From: Maribacter sp.
GTDB lineage: Bacteria; Bacteroidota; Bacteroidia; Flavobacteriales; Flavobacteriaceae
Direction: 5' to 3'
Assembly (NCBI GenBank): GCA_011050675.1
Contig: DRFI01000020.1
Coordinates: 372,001 to 436,000 of the forward strand
DNA length: 64,000 nt
Shown: positions 16,130 to 24,957 of the stretch, piece by piece
Layout of the letters: each line of letters opens with the position of its first letter
Numbering within the stretch: the stretch's first letter is position 1
The notes under the pieces: generated by a model
What the model was told of the DNA's origin: nothing
Databases searched by the model: none
The model's input: the letters and a program-made list of their open reading frames with translations, nothing else
Made by a program: the position numbers and the translations under genes

Positions 16130-18589
16130 ATGGATTCTAAAAAGAATAAATTCACTCTTAAGATTACCGTTAGTTATTTACTATTAATAATATTAGGTGT
16201 AATAGCGTCATACTATATCTACACCGAAGTACAAGTTTATATAGCTACAGAAAATACTACCGAAAAAGATAGTAAACTATTAAAAACCAATTCTTTTCTA
16301 GCCCAACTTTACGAAGCAGAAAGTCTTTCTAAACTTGCTTTACAGACCAAAAGCAAAATTAATTTTACGGCATATGAAAACAAAATCGATTCACTTTACA
16401 TTAATATTGAAGAGTTAAAAACGCTAACAGATAGCGATTACCAACATGGGCTTTTAGATAGTCTTAGTTCACTACTGAACAAAAAAGTTGCTAATATTAA
16501 TGCTTTACGTTCCCTACGACTTAAAGACCAAACGGGTACCGCCATAAATTCTGCACTAAAAAAATTTGATAAGCTCGAGGAGTCTTTAGGCATTATTAAA
16601 CCAGAAGGACTAGCTCCAAATTTAGAAGAACTATCACCAAAGGCACAAAGCGCCATAAAAAAAGTAGCTGATTATTTAAATGCAAACGTGCCCGAAGAGA
16701 ATAATCCACAACAAAAGGCACAGACCATGGATAGTGTAGTCCAGGTTTCTAAAAATCTTTTAAAAGATGTACAGCAAGAAAATACCTTAAATGAAAATTC
16801 TTTAGCTGTTCGCGAAACAAATATCAACAGAACAGATATTGAACTTTCTCAACAACTACGTTCTATACTTTCTTCTTTTGAACAAGAAATTATAACGAAC
16901 AGTATAACAAACTCAATAAAAAAAGAAACCTTTTTAAAAAGAAGCATTCGTTTAGCCGTAATTGCAGCAATACTTGGTTTTCTAGTGGTCGCTGTTTTTA
17001 CATTTATTCTTAATCGAGATTTTTGGAAAGCGAATTTATACAGAGAAAAGCTAGAAAAAGAAAAAGCATATTCAGAATCTCTATTAAAAAGTAGAGAACA
17101 ATTAATTGCCACCGTTAGTCACGATTTACGAACACCACTAAATACTATAAGTGGATATGCAACTATTATTGAAGAGTCTAATAATACCGCAGATAACAAA
17201 GAACACATTACCCATATTAAATCTGCCACAACATATGTAAACAATTTAGTAAACGATTTACTCGATTTTTCTCAGCTAGAAGCTGGGAAAATGATTGCCA
17301 AAAATTCTACTTTTAGATTAGATAGATTGATTCATGAAACTTCTAAAAACATAGCTTCTCAATACAAAAACAAAAAAATTGAACTTATTCTAAACTTAGA
17401 CGAGTCTTTAAACCATCCAGTTATTTCTGATGCCTTCCGTTTACGTCAAATAATTTCAAATCTACTAGGAAACGCCTATAAATTTACCGAAAAAGGGAGT
17501 ATTTCACTTACGGGAAGTGTGATTGACAATATTAAATCGAAAAAACTAATACTACAGATAACAGATACAGGTATCGGTATTTCTAAAGAGAAACAAGAGC
17601 TTATTTTTAAAGAGTTCACTCAAGCAGAAAGTGATACGGATAAAAAATATGGCGGATACGGATTAGGGCTTACCATAACCAAAAAACTAACCGAATTACT
17701 AGGAGGCTCAGTTAAATTAAAAAGCGAAATTAACATAGGTAGTACTTTCACTCTTGAGATACCTGTAGAATTTGGGGACGAAATTAATGAAAGTCATCAT
17801 GAACATATAGCGTTAGAATCATTAAAAATTTTAGTGTTTGATGATGATGCGGCTTTTTTAAAATTGATTGGTGAAATGTTGAAATCTGCAGGAATTGAAG
17901 GACGCCTTTTTTCAGATTTCAATGATTACCAGCCTAATAAAAATTTTGATTTTGACGCTGTACTGACAGATATAGAAATGCCTAACGTTACTGGATACGA
18001 AGTAGCTGACAAACTAAAATCTGGCTCTTACCCAAGTTTTAAAGACCAACCTATTATTGCTATGACTGGTAGGCGCGATCTATCACTTGAACATTTTATA
18101 GAAAAAGGATTTAATAAACTCATTCGTAAACCGTTTTCTAAGACAGAACTACTTCAAAAACTAAACGAAGCATTTAATAATAGTGCTGAAAATGTATTTG
18201 ATGAGCCAATTAAATCCAACAATAAATCTAAAAAACCTTTCAATTTAAATACCGTAAAAATGTTTTTGGGAGATGACACCAACGCCTTAGACGAAGTGTT
18301 GCTGATTTTCATAAAGGACACTGAAGAAAACTCAAAACAGCTTAATACAGCAGTTAAAGATTTTAATGTAGAACAAATAAATAAGACTGCTCATAAAATG
18401 CTACCTATGTTTCGGCAATTAGATGTTATTGATGCGATTCCTATTCTAGAAGTTTTTGAGGTTTTGAAAACCAATGAAAGTAAAAAGCATCAATTGACGG
18501 TTAAAAATGAAAAACTACAAAAAGAGATTATATTATTAATAGAAGCTCTGTTAGCAGAAATAGCTATAAATCTAAATCGTAATAGTTGA
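16130..18589 (+). CDS. Hybrid histidine kinase with receiver and Hpt domains
   Basis: 819 residues. Order: membrane span (about 12-32), periplasmic or helical sensor region to about 275, second span (about 277-296), HisKA with SHDLRTPLNTISG (His331), ATPase (NLLGNAYKFT, DTGIGIS, GGYGLGLTITKKL), receiver domain (DDDAAFL; Asp614 in LTDIEMPN), and a C-terminal Hpt domain (NKTAHKMLPMFRQL, His755). This is the ArcB/BarA-type phosphorelay layout. It is convergent with the sigma-54-type response regulator, the ends overlapping by 26 bases; the regulator is a plausible but unproven partner. Confidence 0.93.
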   Translation: MDSKKNKFTLKITVSYLLLIILGVIASYYIYTEVQVYIATENTTEKDSKLLKTNSFLAQLYEAESLSKLALQTKSKINFTAYENKIDSLYINIEELKTLTDSDYQHGLLDSLSSLLNKKVANINALRSLRLKDQTGTAINSALKKFDKLEESLGIIKPEGLAPNLEELSPKAQSAIKKVADYLNANVPEENNPQQKAQTMDSVVQVSKNLLKDVQQENTLNENSLAVRETNINRTDIELSQQLRSILSSFEQEIITNSITNSIKKETFLKRSIRLAVIAAILGFLVVAVFTFILNRDFWKANLYREKLEKEKAYSESLLKSREQLIATVSHDLRTPLNTISGYATIIEESNNTADNKEHITHIKSATTYVNNLVNDLLDFSQLEAGKMIAKNSTFRLDRLIHETSKNIASQYKNKKIELILNLDESLNHPVISDAFRLRQIISNLLGNAYKFTEKGSISLTGSVIDNIKSKKLILQITDTGIGISKEKQELIFKEFTQAESDTDKKYGGYGLGLTITKKLTELLGGSVKLKSEINIGSTFTLEIPVEFGDEINESHHEHIALESLKILVFDDDAAFLKLIGEMLKSAGIEGRLFSDFNDYQPNKNFDFDAVLTDIEMPNVTGYEVADKLKSGSYPSFKDQPIIAMTGRRDLSLEHFIEKGFNKLIRKPFSKTELLQKLNEAFNNSAENVFDEPIKSNNKSKKPFNLNTVKMFLGDDTNALDEVLLIFIKDTEENSKQLNTAVKDFNVEQINKTAHKMLPMFRQLDVIDAIPILEVFEVLKTNESKKHQLTVKNEKLQKEIILLIEALLAEIAINLNRNS

Positions 18590-19922
18590 TTCTATTGTAA
18601 AGTGTTTTTCTAGTTACTTGTAATAGCTTAGCCGCTTTAGACTTATTGTAATTGGTGCGTTTTAAAGCATTAATAATCTGCTCTTTCTCAAAATCCGCTT
18701 TAGAAAGACTACCTAATTCTACAGATTCTAAAACAGGACTCTTTAACTCTGACGGCAATGCTTTAGCTTCAACTTTATTAGCTGTAGTTAATAGTACTGC
18801 TCGCTGAATAACATTCTGTAGTTCTCTTATATTACCTGGCCAATGATATGCATTAAAAACATCCCAAACCTCATCTGAAAAATCAGTAATCTGTTTATTC
18901 AACTTCTTATTGAACTTTTCTAAAAAATGTGATGCCAATACAGGTAAATCTCCATGCCTGTTTTTCAAAGCTGGTATTTGCAATGAAAATTCATTTAATC
19001 GGTGATATAAATCTTCCCGAAAAGTCCCCTTCTCTACCGCTGCTTTTAAATCTTCGTTGGTAGCAGATAAAATTCTAACATCTACATCTATTTCAGTATT
19101 ACTTCCTATTCTTTTAATTTTTCTTTCCTGCAATGCCCGTAATAGCTGTATTTGATTCTCGTATGATAGATTACCGACTTCATCTAAAAATAAAGTTCCC
19201 TCATTAGCCGCCTCAAAGCTTCCGATTTTATCGGCTATTGCTCCTGTAAAACTTCCTTTTATATGACCAAAAAACTCGCTAGCAGCCAATTCTTTAGGTA
19301 TTGCCCCACAGTCTAGCGCAATAAAAGGTTTTGCTTTTCTGGAACTTTTATGGTGAATATTCTTCGCAGTCACCTCTTTACCCGTGCCGCTTTCCCCAAT
19401 TATTAGAACAGACATATCTGTAGGTGCAACCAAAATAATATGTTCTTCTAAAACCTGCGTTGCTTCGCTTGTTAATACCAACTCATTGGAAGTAGCTATT
19501 TCCCCTTCCGCAACATCCTCTATACTTTCATTTTCTTTGGGTGATATAACAGGTTCTTTTGAACTTGCCGGTTTAGCATTTAAAGCTCCATTAATAACCA
19601 ATAACATTTGGTCTGGTGTAAAGGGTTTAGATATATAATCGTAAGCACCCATTTTCATTGCTTTTACAGCTGTAGCGACCTCTGCATAACCTGTCATGAC
19701 AATTACCGAAATTCTTCCTTTAAGTTCAGAAACTAATTTTATTCCGTCATAATCAGGTAAACGTAAATCTGTAATTACCAAATCAAAATCTTGTTCCTTT
19801 ATCTGCTTTTCGCCGTCTAACCCAGTATGACTTAGTACTACGTCAAAATTATTTCTCACCAAAAACTTTTGAAGCATTTGGGCAAACGAAGTATCGTCCT
19901 CAATTATTAAAATTTTGGGCAT
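18564..19922 (-). CDS. Sigma-54-dependent response regulator (NtrC family)
   Basis: 452 residues: receiver domain (DD at 9-10, phospho-acceptor Asp52 in ITDLRLPDYDG, K at about 103), AAA+ ATPase (Walker A GESGTGKE, GTLFLDEVGNLS, arginine finger region FREDLYHRL) and a C-terminal Fis-type helix-turn-helix (NKSKAAKLLQVTRKTLYNRI). The sigma-54 contact loop reads GSFTGA, a conservative variant of GAFTGA. It activates sigma-54 promoters when phosphorylated. Two of the three small secreted genes just upstream carry TGGCAC motifs that could be its targets. Confidence 0.93.
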   Translation of the reverse strand: MPKILIIEDDTSFAQMLQKFLVRNNFDVVLSHTGLDGEKQIKEQDFDLVITDLRLPDYDGIKLVSELKGRISVIVMTGYAEVATAVKAMKMGAYDYISKPFTPDQMLLVINGALNAKPASSKEPVISPKENESIEDVAEGEIATSNELVLTSEATQVLEEHIILVAPTDMSVLIIGESGTGKEVTAKNIHHKSSRKAKPFIALDCGAIPKELAASEFFGHIKGSFTGAIADKIGSFEAANEGTLFLDEVGNLSYENQIQLLRALQERKIKRIGSNTEIDVDVRILSATNEDLKAAVEKGTFREDLYHRLNEFSLQIPALKNRHGDLPVLASHFLEKFNKKLNKQITDFSDEVWDVFNAYHWPGNIRELQNVIQRAVLLTTANKVEAKALPSELKSPVLESVELGSLSKADFEKEQIINALKRTNYNKSKAAKLLQVTRKTLYNRINYYDLDL

Positions 19923-20025
19923 AGTAATTTGGGTGTTCTAAGTATCTACGTAAAAATACCATATGCCGACTATTACTATTTTAAAATTATCATAAAGCTT
20001 TTAAGAGTTGAATTAAAAAACTGCA

Positions 20026-20066
20026 TAAAAAAAAAGGAAAGAATAGCATTTAGCTATCCTTTCCTG
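20026..20066 (-). terminator. Terminator after the 20102 gene
   Basis: Minus strand AGGAAAGGATAGC and GCTATTCTTTCCT form a 13-bp stem with loop TAAAT, followed by a T9-10 run. Confidence 0.88.
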
Positions 20067-20101
20067 ACCAAACCAACTTGAACAAACAAGTTTCTCTATA
20101 A

Positions 20102-20419
20102 TTACATATCTATCCAATTACCATCTTCATCTGCATACACTGTACCTTGTGTGCCATCTTCAAGCGATAGTATTAGCTTAAATTGTTTCTTTTCATTTGT
20201 GTATGCCTTATCTAAATTTGCCGTTGGAAAATTTGTAGATATTGCATTTGCTACTGCTTGTGGAACTTCTGAAACCGAGATTTCTTTAAAATCATCAGCT
20301 ACCACCGATATTTCATTTACTTGGTTATGAAGTATTCCGTTTTCTGAAAGTAGTGCATCTTGTGCATTCACTGCAAAACCTCCTATTGTCAAAGCTCCTA
20401 ATAAAAATAAAGTTTTCAT
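20102..20419 (-). CDS. Small secreted PepSY-like protein (paralogue 1)
   Basis: 105 residues with a signal peptide (MKTLFLLGALTIGGFAVNAQ). The C-terminal half has the pattern shared with two tandem neighbours: VPQAVANAIS, FPTANLDKAYTNEKKQFKL, TVYADEDGNWIDM. It is a short periplasmic PepSY-like fold. Function unknown; in other bacteria small periplasmic PepSY-like proteins occur near sensor kinases. Upstream at 20480-20461 is TGGCAC followed by TTTTCTA, matched upstream of paralogue 3. It has its own terminator. Confidence 0.75.
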   Translation of the reverse strand: MKTLFLLGALTIGGFAVNAQDALLSENGILHNQVNEISVVADDFKEISVSEVPQAVANAISTNFPTANLDKAYTNEKKQFKLILSLEDGTQGTVYADEDGNWIDM

Positions 20420-20460
20420 CTTTCTAATATTTTAGTTAATAATTCATTCCAATACTATTA

Positions 20461-20480
20461 ACATAGAAAAAAGAGTGCCA
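20461..20480 (-). promoter_or_regulatory. Possible sigma-54-like promoter of paralogue 1
   Basis: The minus strand carries TGGCAC, an exact -24 element, followed at roughly the right spacing by TTTCTA instead of TTGCA. It lies about 60 bases before the start codon. The weak -12 half keeps confidence low. Confidence 0.35.
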
Positions 20481-20628
20481 CAATACCTAGACTTATAAAA
20501 ACACTTAATAATCAATACTTTACAATTAAAACACTTTAATTACAATTGGGTAAACTTGTACCTGTAATGTGTTAGTGTATAATTTTTACTCACTAAAATC
20601 ATCACAAAAAAGTGACTTTAGTAAAGAC

Positions 20629-20660
20629 AAAAAAAAAGGAGCTGCAATTGCAGCCCCCCT
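20629..20660 (-). terminator. Orphan terminator with no annotated gene upstream
   Basis: Minus strand GGGGGGCTGCAATTGCAGCTCC followed by T9. The nearest upstream gene (21028) already has its own terminator at 20978-21008, so this one must end a different transcript. Confidence 0.75.
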
Positions 20661-20780
20661 CAAACCACCTATCAAACTCTTGTCTTAAAATTTTAAATCA
20701 ACACCTCAATCAATTCAACAACAACTAATATTGGCAATGCTAATCCGGGGGATTATTTCAAATACAATTATTTGGTGGCA
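20661..20780 (-). ncRNA. Candidate small RNA or lost-gene 3' UTR ending at 20629
   Basis: This stretch of about 120 bases lies upstream of the orphan terminator. It holds no frame longer than about 20 codons on the minus strand. It contains GTTTGATAGGTGGTTTGAG just before the stem, similar in feel to the sequences before the terminators of paralogues 1 and 3 (GTTGGTTTGG, GTTTGAGTTAGTTG). It may be a small RNA or the remnant 3' end of a fourth paralogue. No promoter was firmly identified. Confidence 0.3.
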
Positions 20781-20829
20781 CCTTCATAGTTAACGGTTAG
20801 TGTTTACGCGAAAGTGATTTTATTTATAT

Positions 20830-20916
20830 TTATTTCTCTAAACATAATTTTGATATGATACTTAATGCTAATATCAAAATTGCGCTTGTAATCGAAATAA
20901 ATACTATAGTGACCAT
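20830..20916 (-). CDS. Possible 28-residue membrane peptide
   Basis: ATG at 20916 to TAA at 20830. The product starts MVTIVFISITSAILILALSI and ends SKLCLEK: one membrane-length hydrophobic helix and a short charged tail, the layout of small membrane proteins. It lies between the terminator of paralogue 2 and an orphan terminator, a region of about 320 bases otherwise without genes. AT-rich DNA often encodes hydrophobic stretches by chance, so this is tentative. Confidence 0.3.
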   Translation of the reverse strand: MVTIVFISITSAILILALSIISKLCLEK

Positions 20917-20977
20917 TGTTTCATAACTTGCTTCACTTATTTAGACACAACATTTTCTGGTAGGTCACATTTTAAAT

Positions 20978-21008
20978 AAAAAAAACTGCATTTTGCAGTT
21001 TTTTTTTA
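20978..21008 (-). terminator. Terminator after the 21028 gene
   Basis: AAACTGCA and TGCAGTTT form a stem flanked by long A and T runs, usable in both directions. Confidence 0.8.
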
Positions 21009-21027
21009 TTCCCATCAATAAAATGGG

Positions 21028-21333
21028 CTATTTTTTACTAAACCAATTACCATGCTGGTCAATGTAAACAGTTTTTCTTGTTCCACTTTTAAGCACCATA
21101 ATTAATTTAAATTCTCCTTTATCATTTTTAAAAGCTCCACCCAATTTAGATGTTGGGTACTGCTTTAATATTTCTTCAATAACTGGTGGTGTTAATTCAC
21201 TAGATTTTATTTTTACAAACTCATCTACAGTATTTATAACCACTCCTGTTTCTACTATTCTTGATGCCGTCATTGCCACGGCGTTGAACATTATTCCAAA
21301 AGTCAATAATACAAGTAATGTATAATTTTTCAT
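21028..21333 (-). CDS. Small secreted PepSY-like protein (paralogue 2)
   Basis: 101 residues: signal peptide (LLVLLTFGIMFNAVAMT), then the same pattern as its neighbours: LTPPVIEEILKQYPTSKLGGAF, FKLIMVLKSGTRKTVY and DQHGNWFSKK. It diverges most of the three; the acidic YADxxGNW end has become YIDQHGNW with a basic tail. It lacks the TGGCAC motif found upstream of the other two. It has its own terminator, so the three genes appear to be separate transcription units. Confidence 0.72.
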   Translation of the reverse strand: MKNYTLLVLLTFGIMFNAVAMTASRIVETGVVINTVDEFVKIKSSELTPPVIEEILKQYPTSKLGGAFKNDKGEFKLIMVLKSGTRKTVYIDQHGNWFSKK

Positions 21334-21435
21334 GCGTAATTTTTTAATCGTTAATAACTCTCATTCCTTAAATACTTACGGAGGAATCTTACATATGGAT
21401 TTTTAGTTAACGAAATTTTAAATTTATAAATACAA

Positions 21436-21457
21436 AAAAGCTGCCTAGGCAGCTTTT
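21436..21457 (-). terminator. Terminator after the 21487 gene
   Basis: AAAAGCTGCCTAGGCAGCTTTT is a perfect palindrome followed on the minus strand by further T. Confidence 0.82.
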
Positions 21458-21486
21458 GACAATCAACTAACTCAAACTTATAATAT

Positions 21487-21789
21487 CTACATTTCTAACC
21501 AGTTACCTTCAGCATCTGCATAAAGAACTGTTGATGCTCCATCTTGTGAAGTAATTTCTAATTTATAATTATTTTCACCGTCAACATATGCTTTGTTCAA
21601 CATTGCACCTTCGTAATCTGTTGCTAATGCATTTACAATTGGCGTTGGTAAATCAGAAGCAGCTACTTCTGTATAATCTTGTAAAAAGATATCTTCCATT
21701 ATACCATCATGAAATATAATTGGGGTAGCAGCGGTTCCTATTGTTAAACTACCTATCGCTAAAGCTGTTGCAAAAACTAATTTTCTCAT
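21487..21789 (-). CDS. Small secreted PepSY-like protein (paralogue 3)
   Basis: 100 residues from the ATG at 21789, chosen because it gives a proper signal peptide (MRKLVFATALAIGSLTIGTA); an in-frame start further upstream would add 38 residues that cover the promoter. The conserved core reads LPTPIVNALATDYEGAMLNKAYVDGENNYKL and ends VLYADAEGNWLEM (given here in parts to show the shared pattern with paralogue 1). Upstream at 21844-21829 is TGGCAC followed by TTTTTCTA, as for paralogue 1. The leader sequence CTTTCTAAT is also alike. Confidence 0.75.
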   Translation of the reverse strand: MRKLVFATALAIGSLTIGTAATPIIFHDGIMEDIFLQDYTEVAASDLPTPIVNALATDYEGAMLNKAYVDGENNYKLEITSQDGASTVLYADAEGNWLEM

Positions 21790-21824
21790 CTTTCTAATTT
21801 TTAAATTAAACATTCTTGAAATGT

Positions 21825-21844
21825 ATATTAGAAAAATTGTGCCA
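21825..21844 (-). promoter_or_regulatory. Possible sigma-54-like promoter of paralogue 3
   Basis: The minus strand has TTGGCACAATTTTTCTA: an exact -24 TGGCAC and a weak -12 (TTCTA for TTGCA), 55 bases before the start, like the site at 20461-20480. Confidence 0.35.
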
Positions 21845-21942
21845 ATCGAAGTTACAAAGACTAAATCGCACTTAAATAACTGATTATCAATTTTGTATAT
21901 CACACACTGAAATTATCAGTCTTGGGTAAAACTGTGTGTAAA

Positions 21943-21976
21943 TAAAAAAAGTGTGTAGAAACTACACACTTTTTTA
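21943..21976 (-). terminator. Terminator after the DUF4301 operon
   Basis: AAAAAGTGTGTAG pairs with CTACACACTTTTT around an AAA loop, flanked by A and T runs. Confidence 0.88.
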
Positions 21977-21995
21977 ACTATATTTTGTTTTAAAC

Positions 21996-23534
21996 CTAAG
22001 CCTGATGAGATTCCTTTAAAAGATCTACCACGCTTTTTACAGGATTAAAGGTTACCAAAGGTACTTCTACAAAAATTGTATTCCAGAATGCCATGGCTCC
22101 ATTCCATAATCCTGGAAGCTCTAGTGCTTTTAATTCTTTACCATCTTTAGTTTTACCAGTAATAAATCCTTGTTTTTCATCAACAAACTTAAGAAGGTTA
22201 TATTTTTCACCTTTATAATTACGCACAGCACAAACCAAATCTACAGGATTAAAATGGGTTGAATTCTTAAGAAGATCGGCTTGCTGAGAATTACTCATAT
22301 CTATTTGGGCAGATTCTATAATCTGCAAAGAAACTTCGCCTTTACCATTGGTTACCCAAAAAGGACCTCCACCAGGTTCTCCCTCATTTTTAACCATTCC
22401 ACAAATACGAATAGGCCTGTTAACCTTATCTTTTAGTATAGCTATTTTATCACTATTCGATTTTGAATCAAAATCACCTGAGAAGCGTACATTTAGATTG
22501 GTAACCAAGAAATTTCTAATTTCTTCTATTTCTGCATCATCAATACCTTCCTTACCAAGCAACTCTGCATATTCAAATGCTTTTTCTTGCTCCTTTAAAA
22601 GTACTCCTGCTAACACTTTTTTGCTGTCGGCAACTGCCTTAGCATCTTTCATTACAGCAACGTTGTCAATATTTTTAATAAAAACAATATCGGCATCTTG
22701 TTCATTTAAATTTTGAATAAGCGCGCCATGACCTCCTGGTCTAAACAAAACAGAGCCATCTTCATTTCTAAATGGATTATTGTCCATATCTACTGCCAAT
22801 GTATCTGTAGACGATTTTTGAAATGAATAATCTACGTCGTATGTAATACCGGTATCAGCGGAAACCTTTGGTCCAGACTCACTAAACTCTTTACCAAACA
22901 TCTCTTCATGTTGTTCAGAGATGGTAAAATGAAGTTTCGCCTTTCCATTAGAACCTGCATATAATGCACCTTCTTTTAAATGCTCTTCAAATGGCGTAGC
23001 TGCAGAAGATTCATAATTATGAAATGGCAATAATCCCTTCGGATAAAAACCATAATTAAGAGCATCCTCCCCTAATAACTCAGAAATGAATTTATACACT
23101 TTTTCACCTTGAGAATCTGATTTCAATTCTATTCTATCTATTACCTTTTTGTAAAATGGAAAACGTTCTAACCCTTCAGAAAATTTCTTAATGTCTTTAT
23201 CGTTTGTTCTATTCAAATAAGCATCTAAAGTTTCTTCTACCGGATTATAGGCTGTTAAAAAACTAAACAAAGCTTTGAACATTCTAGAAGCTGCACCAGA
23301 AGCAGGTACAAATTTTAAAATATCAAGCTCTTTTAATTTTGAATCATAAAAAGCTATAAGTTCTTTTTCTTCGGCTTCAGAAAATTTAAGAATTCCATTA
23401 CCGATTACGGCTGCATTCTCTAATTTCACGAAAGGGATACCTTCTTTAAATGTGTTGATATGACTCAACATCGTTTCTTTAGAAATTCCTTTACTCTCTA
23501 ATTGTTTTAGGTCTTTATCTGTAATTTCAATCAT
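21996..23534 (-). CDS. DUF4301 family protein
   Basis: 512 residues, no signal peptide. It belongs to DUF4301, a large cytoplasmic family of Bacteroidota of unknown function. Recognisable segments include LDILKFVPASGAASRMFKAL, PKGLLPFHNYESSAATPFEEHL, LFRPGGHGALIQNLN and GEPGGGPFWVTN. The GAASRMFK and GGHGAL loops with conserved Lys/Arg recall nucleotidyl- or phospho-transferases, but this is only an impression. It overlaps the NadR-like kinase gene by 8 bases and is the last gene of the operon that includes a thiamine-binding protein and PnuC. Confidence 0.85.
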   Translation of the reverse strand: MIEITDKDLKQLESKGISKETMLSHINTFKEGIPFVKLENAAVIGNGILKFSEAEEKELIAFYDSKLKELDILKFVPASGAASRMFKALFSFLTAYNPVEETLDAYLNRTNDKDIKKFSEGLERFPFYKKVIDRIELKSDSQGEKVYKFISELLGEDALNYGFYPKGLLPFHNYESSAATPFEEHLKEGALYAGSNGKAKLHFTISEQHEEMFGKEFSESGPKVSADTGITYDVDYSFQKSSTDTLAVDMDNNPFRNEDGSVLFRPGGHGALIQNLNEQDADIVFIKNIDNVAVMKDAKAVADSKKVLAGVLLKEQEKAFEYAELLGKEGIDDAEIEEIRNFLVTNLNVRFSGDFDSKSNSDKIAILKDKVNRPIRICGMVKNEGEPGGGPFWVTNGKGEVSLQIIESAQIDMSNSQQADLLKNSTHFNPVDLVCAVRNYKGEKYNLLKFVDEKQGFITGKTKDGKELKALELPGLWNGAMAFWNTIFVEVPLVTFNPVKSVVDLLKESHQA

Positions 23535-24093
23535 TTATTAATAACGTATCTATATGGTTAATGGCTTTCGCTAAACGCTGTTTTTTACTCCCCTTCAAGG
23601 TAATAAAATTTTTGCCATATTTTTCCAATGTATCTTTAAAATAATTGAACATCTCTTCTCTTTCGTTAGGTTTATCCCTTAAATCATCTGCCTCCCAAGG
23701 GATATCAATATAGGTCAACAAATAAAGATCATAAGAATTCTCTAAAGCATATTTTTCTAAAACCGGGTCACAATCGCCAACATAATATGCTTCTGAATAT
23801 ACTTTGGTTTCCAAAAGATCGGTATCACAAATAAGAATATCTGTTGCTTTTTTTGCTAGCTTGTTTTCCAATTTCATTTGTCCTTCGGCGATAGGTAACA
23901 AATCATGAGGTTCACAAGTTTTACGCTCATTATTCCATTTATCTTGCAGATAATCCCTAGCATACTCTGGCACCCAAACGGTATGGTAATGCCTAGCTAA
24001 CTGTTCCGATAATGTTGTCTTGCCTGTAGATTCTGGTCCAAAAAGAACCACTCTTAAGACATCTGAAGGTTCTTGTCTGTATTTTTCTTCCAT
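23527..24093 (-). CDS. NadR-like P-loop kinase
   Basis: 188 residues. Walker A is GPESTGKTTLSEQLA, followed by VPEYARDYL and DILICDTDLLETKVYSE, the signatures of the ribosylnicotinamide kinase domain of NadR. The N-terminal nucleotidyltransferase half of full NadR is absent. It overlaps pnuC by 40 bases, so the two are made together. The kinase would trap an imported vitamin by phosphorylation. With a thiamine-binding protein upstream, the substrate may be thiamine rather than nicotinamide riboside; sequence alone does not decide. Confidence 0.88.
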   Translation of the reverse strand: MEEKYRQEPSDVLRVVLFGPESTGKTTLSEQLARHYHTVWVPEYARDYLQDKWNNERKTCEPHDLLPIAEGQMKLENKLAKKATDILICDTDLLETKVYSEAYYVGDCDPVLEKYALENSYDLYLLTYIDIPWEADDLRDKPNEREEMFNYFKDTLEKYGKNFITLKGSKKQRLAKAINHIDTLLIND

Positions 24094-24686
24094 GCATTAT
24101 AACCGTAGACGGCCAATATTGTAAAAATGAGATATTGAAAACTAGTAAACGTAAATCCTTTATAAAAGTATAATGGAATCGATATTAAATCCCCTATAAT
24201 CCAATATATCCAATTTTCCACTTTCCTTTTGGCCATTAGCCACATACCCACAAAAAATATAGCTGTTGTTATAGTATCGACATAAGCTGTCCAGCTATTC
24301 CATTTGTCAAAAACTTGATATACTGTAAACACAAAAATAATGGTAGCTACAAAAATGTAAACAGAGGTTATGTTCTCTTTTTTGGTTACTCTTGTTATAG
24401 GGGTATAATGTTCTGCATCTATCTTTCTCGTCCATATATACCACCCATATAAACTCATTATAAAGTAGTAGACATTAATTAACATGTCGCCCAATAAACC
24501 CCACTTTAAAAGTAAGTAAACAAATATTGAGGTACTGATCAACCCTGTTGGGTATACCCAAATTTTGTTTTGCTTAGAAAACCATACAGAGAGTAGTCCA
24601 AAAATTACGGCAATAATTTCTAAAGCAATATCCAAAACATCGTATTCGGCATATTGCCCAAAGAAATAATCAAAAATGGGGCTCAT
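24054..24686 (-). CDS. pnuC: PnuC-family vitamin transporter (PnuT/PnuC type)
   Basis: 210 residues with seven predicted membrane spans. Family signatures: IIAVIFGLLSVWFSKQNKIWVYPTG (split over the first spans), YYFIMSLYGWYIW and WIYWIIGDLISIPLYFYKG. PnuC proteins move nicotinamide riboside by facilitated diffusion with a trapping kinase; PnuT relatives move thiamine. The gene overlaps the thiamine-binding protein gene by 17 bases and the kinase by 40. The pairing suggests thiamine transport, consistent with the TPP-controlled receptor 9 kb away. Confidence 0.9.
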   Translation of the reverse strand: MSPIFDYFFGQYAEYDVLDIALEIIAVIFGLLSVWFSKQNKIWVYPTGLISTSIFVYLLLKWGLLGDMLINVYYFIMSLYGWYIWTRKIDAEHYTPITRVTKKENITSVYIFVATIIFVFTVYQVFDKWNSWTAYVDTITTAIFFVGMWLMAKRKVENWIYWIIGDLISIPLYFYKGFTFTSFQYLIFTILAVYGYNAWKKNTDKNLQMS

Positions 24687-24930
24687 AGTCGCTTCTATCA
24701 GATTTAACTATTTTCATAAACAAAAGACCGCGATCCATAAGCTCAAATGCTATTTTAATCTCGGTATTCAGCACTTTCATAACCTCATCATAAGCACCAT
24801 AAACTTGGGTACTCAACGGGTTCTCAAGAACAGTTAAACCAGAAGCGCGTAATTTTTTAATGAAATTTATAATATGTTGTTCAAAATCATCTTGCAGTGG
24901 CGAAAAGGTCAATTCTACTGATATTTCCAT
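24670..24930 (-). CDS. Thiamine-binding protein (YkoF/MTH1187 family)
   Basis: 86 residues, a single ferredoxin-like domain of the thiamine-binding (DUF77) superfamily: VELTFSPLQDDFEQHIINFI, GLTVLENPLSTQVYGAYDEV, and a C-terminal strand/helix (IKIAFELMDRGLLFMKIV). YkoF binds thiamine or hydroxymethylpyrimidine in B. subtilis. Lying upstream of and overlapping pnuC, it is the clearest clue that this operon handles thiamine. It begins 27 bases after the stop of the phosphopantetheinyl transferase. Confidence 0.83.
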   Translation of the reverse strand: MEISVELTFSPLQDDFEQHIINFIKKLRASGLTVLENPLSTQVYGAYDEVMKVLNTEIKIAFELMDRGLLFMKIVKSDRSDYEPHF

Positions 24931-24957
24931 GATAAGCTCCTTGGTATTTATTAATTT

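Noticed and set aside
16130-19922. Hybrid kinase and sigma-54 regulator as a proven two-component pair
   Set aside because: They are convergent with overlapping ends, not an operon, so only proximity supports partnership.
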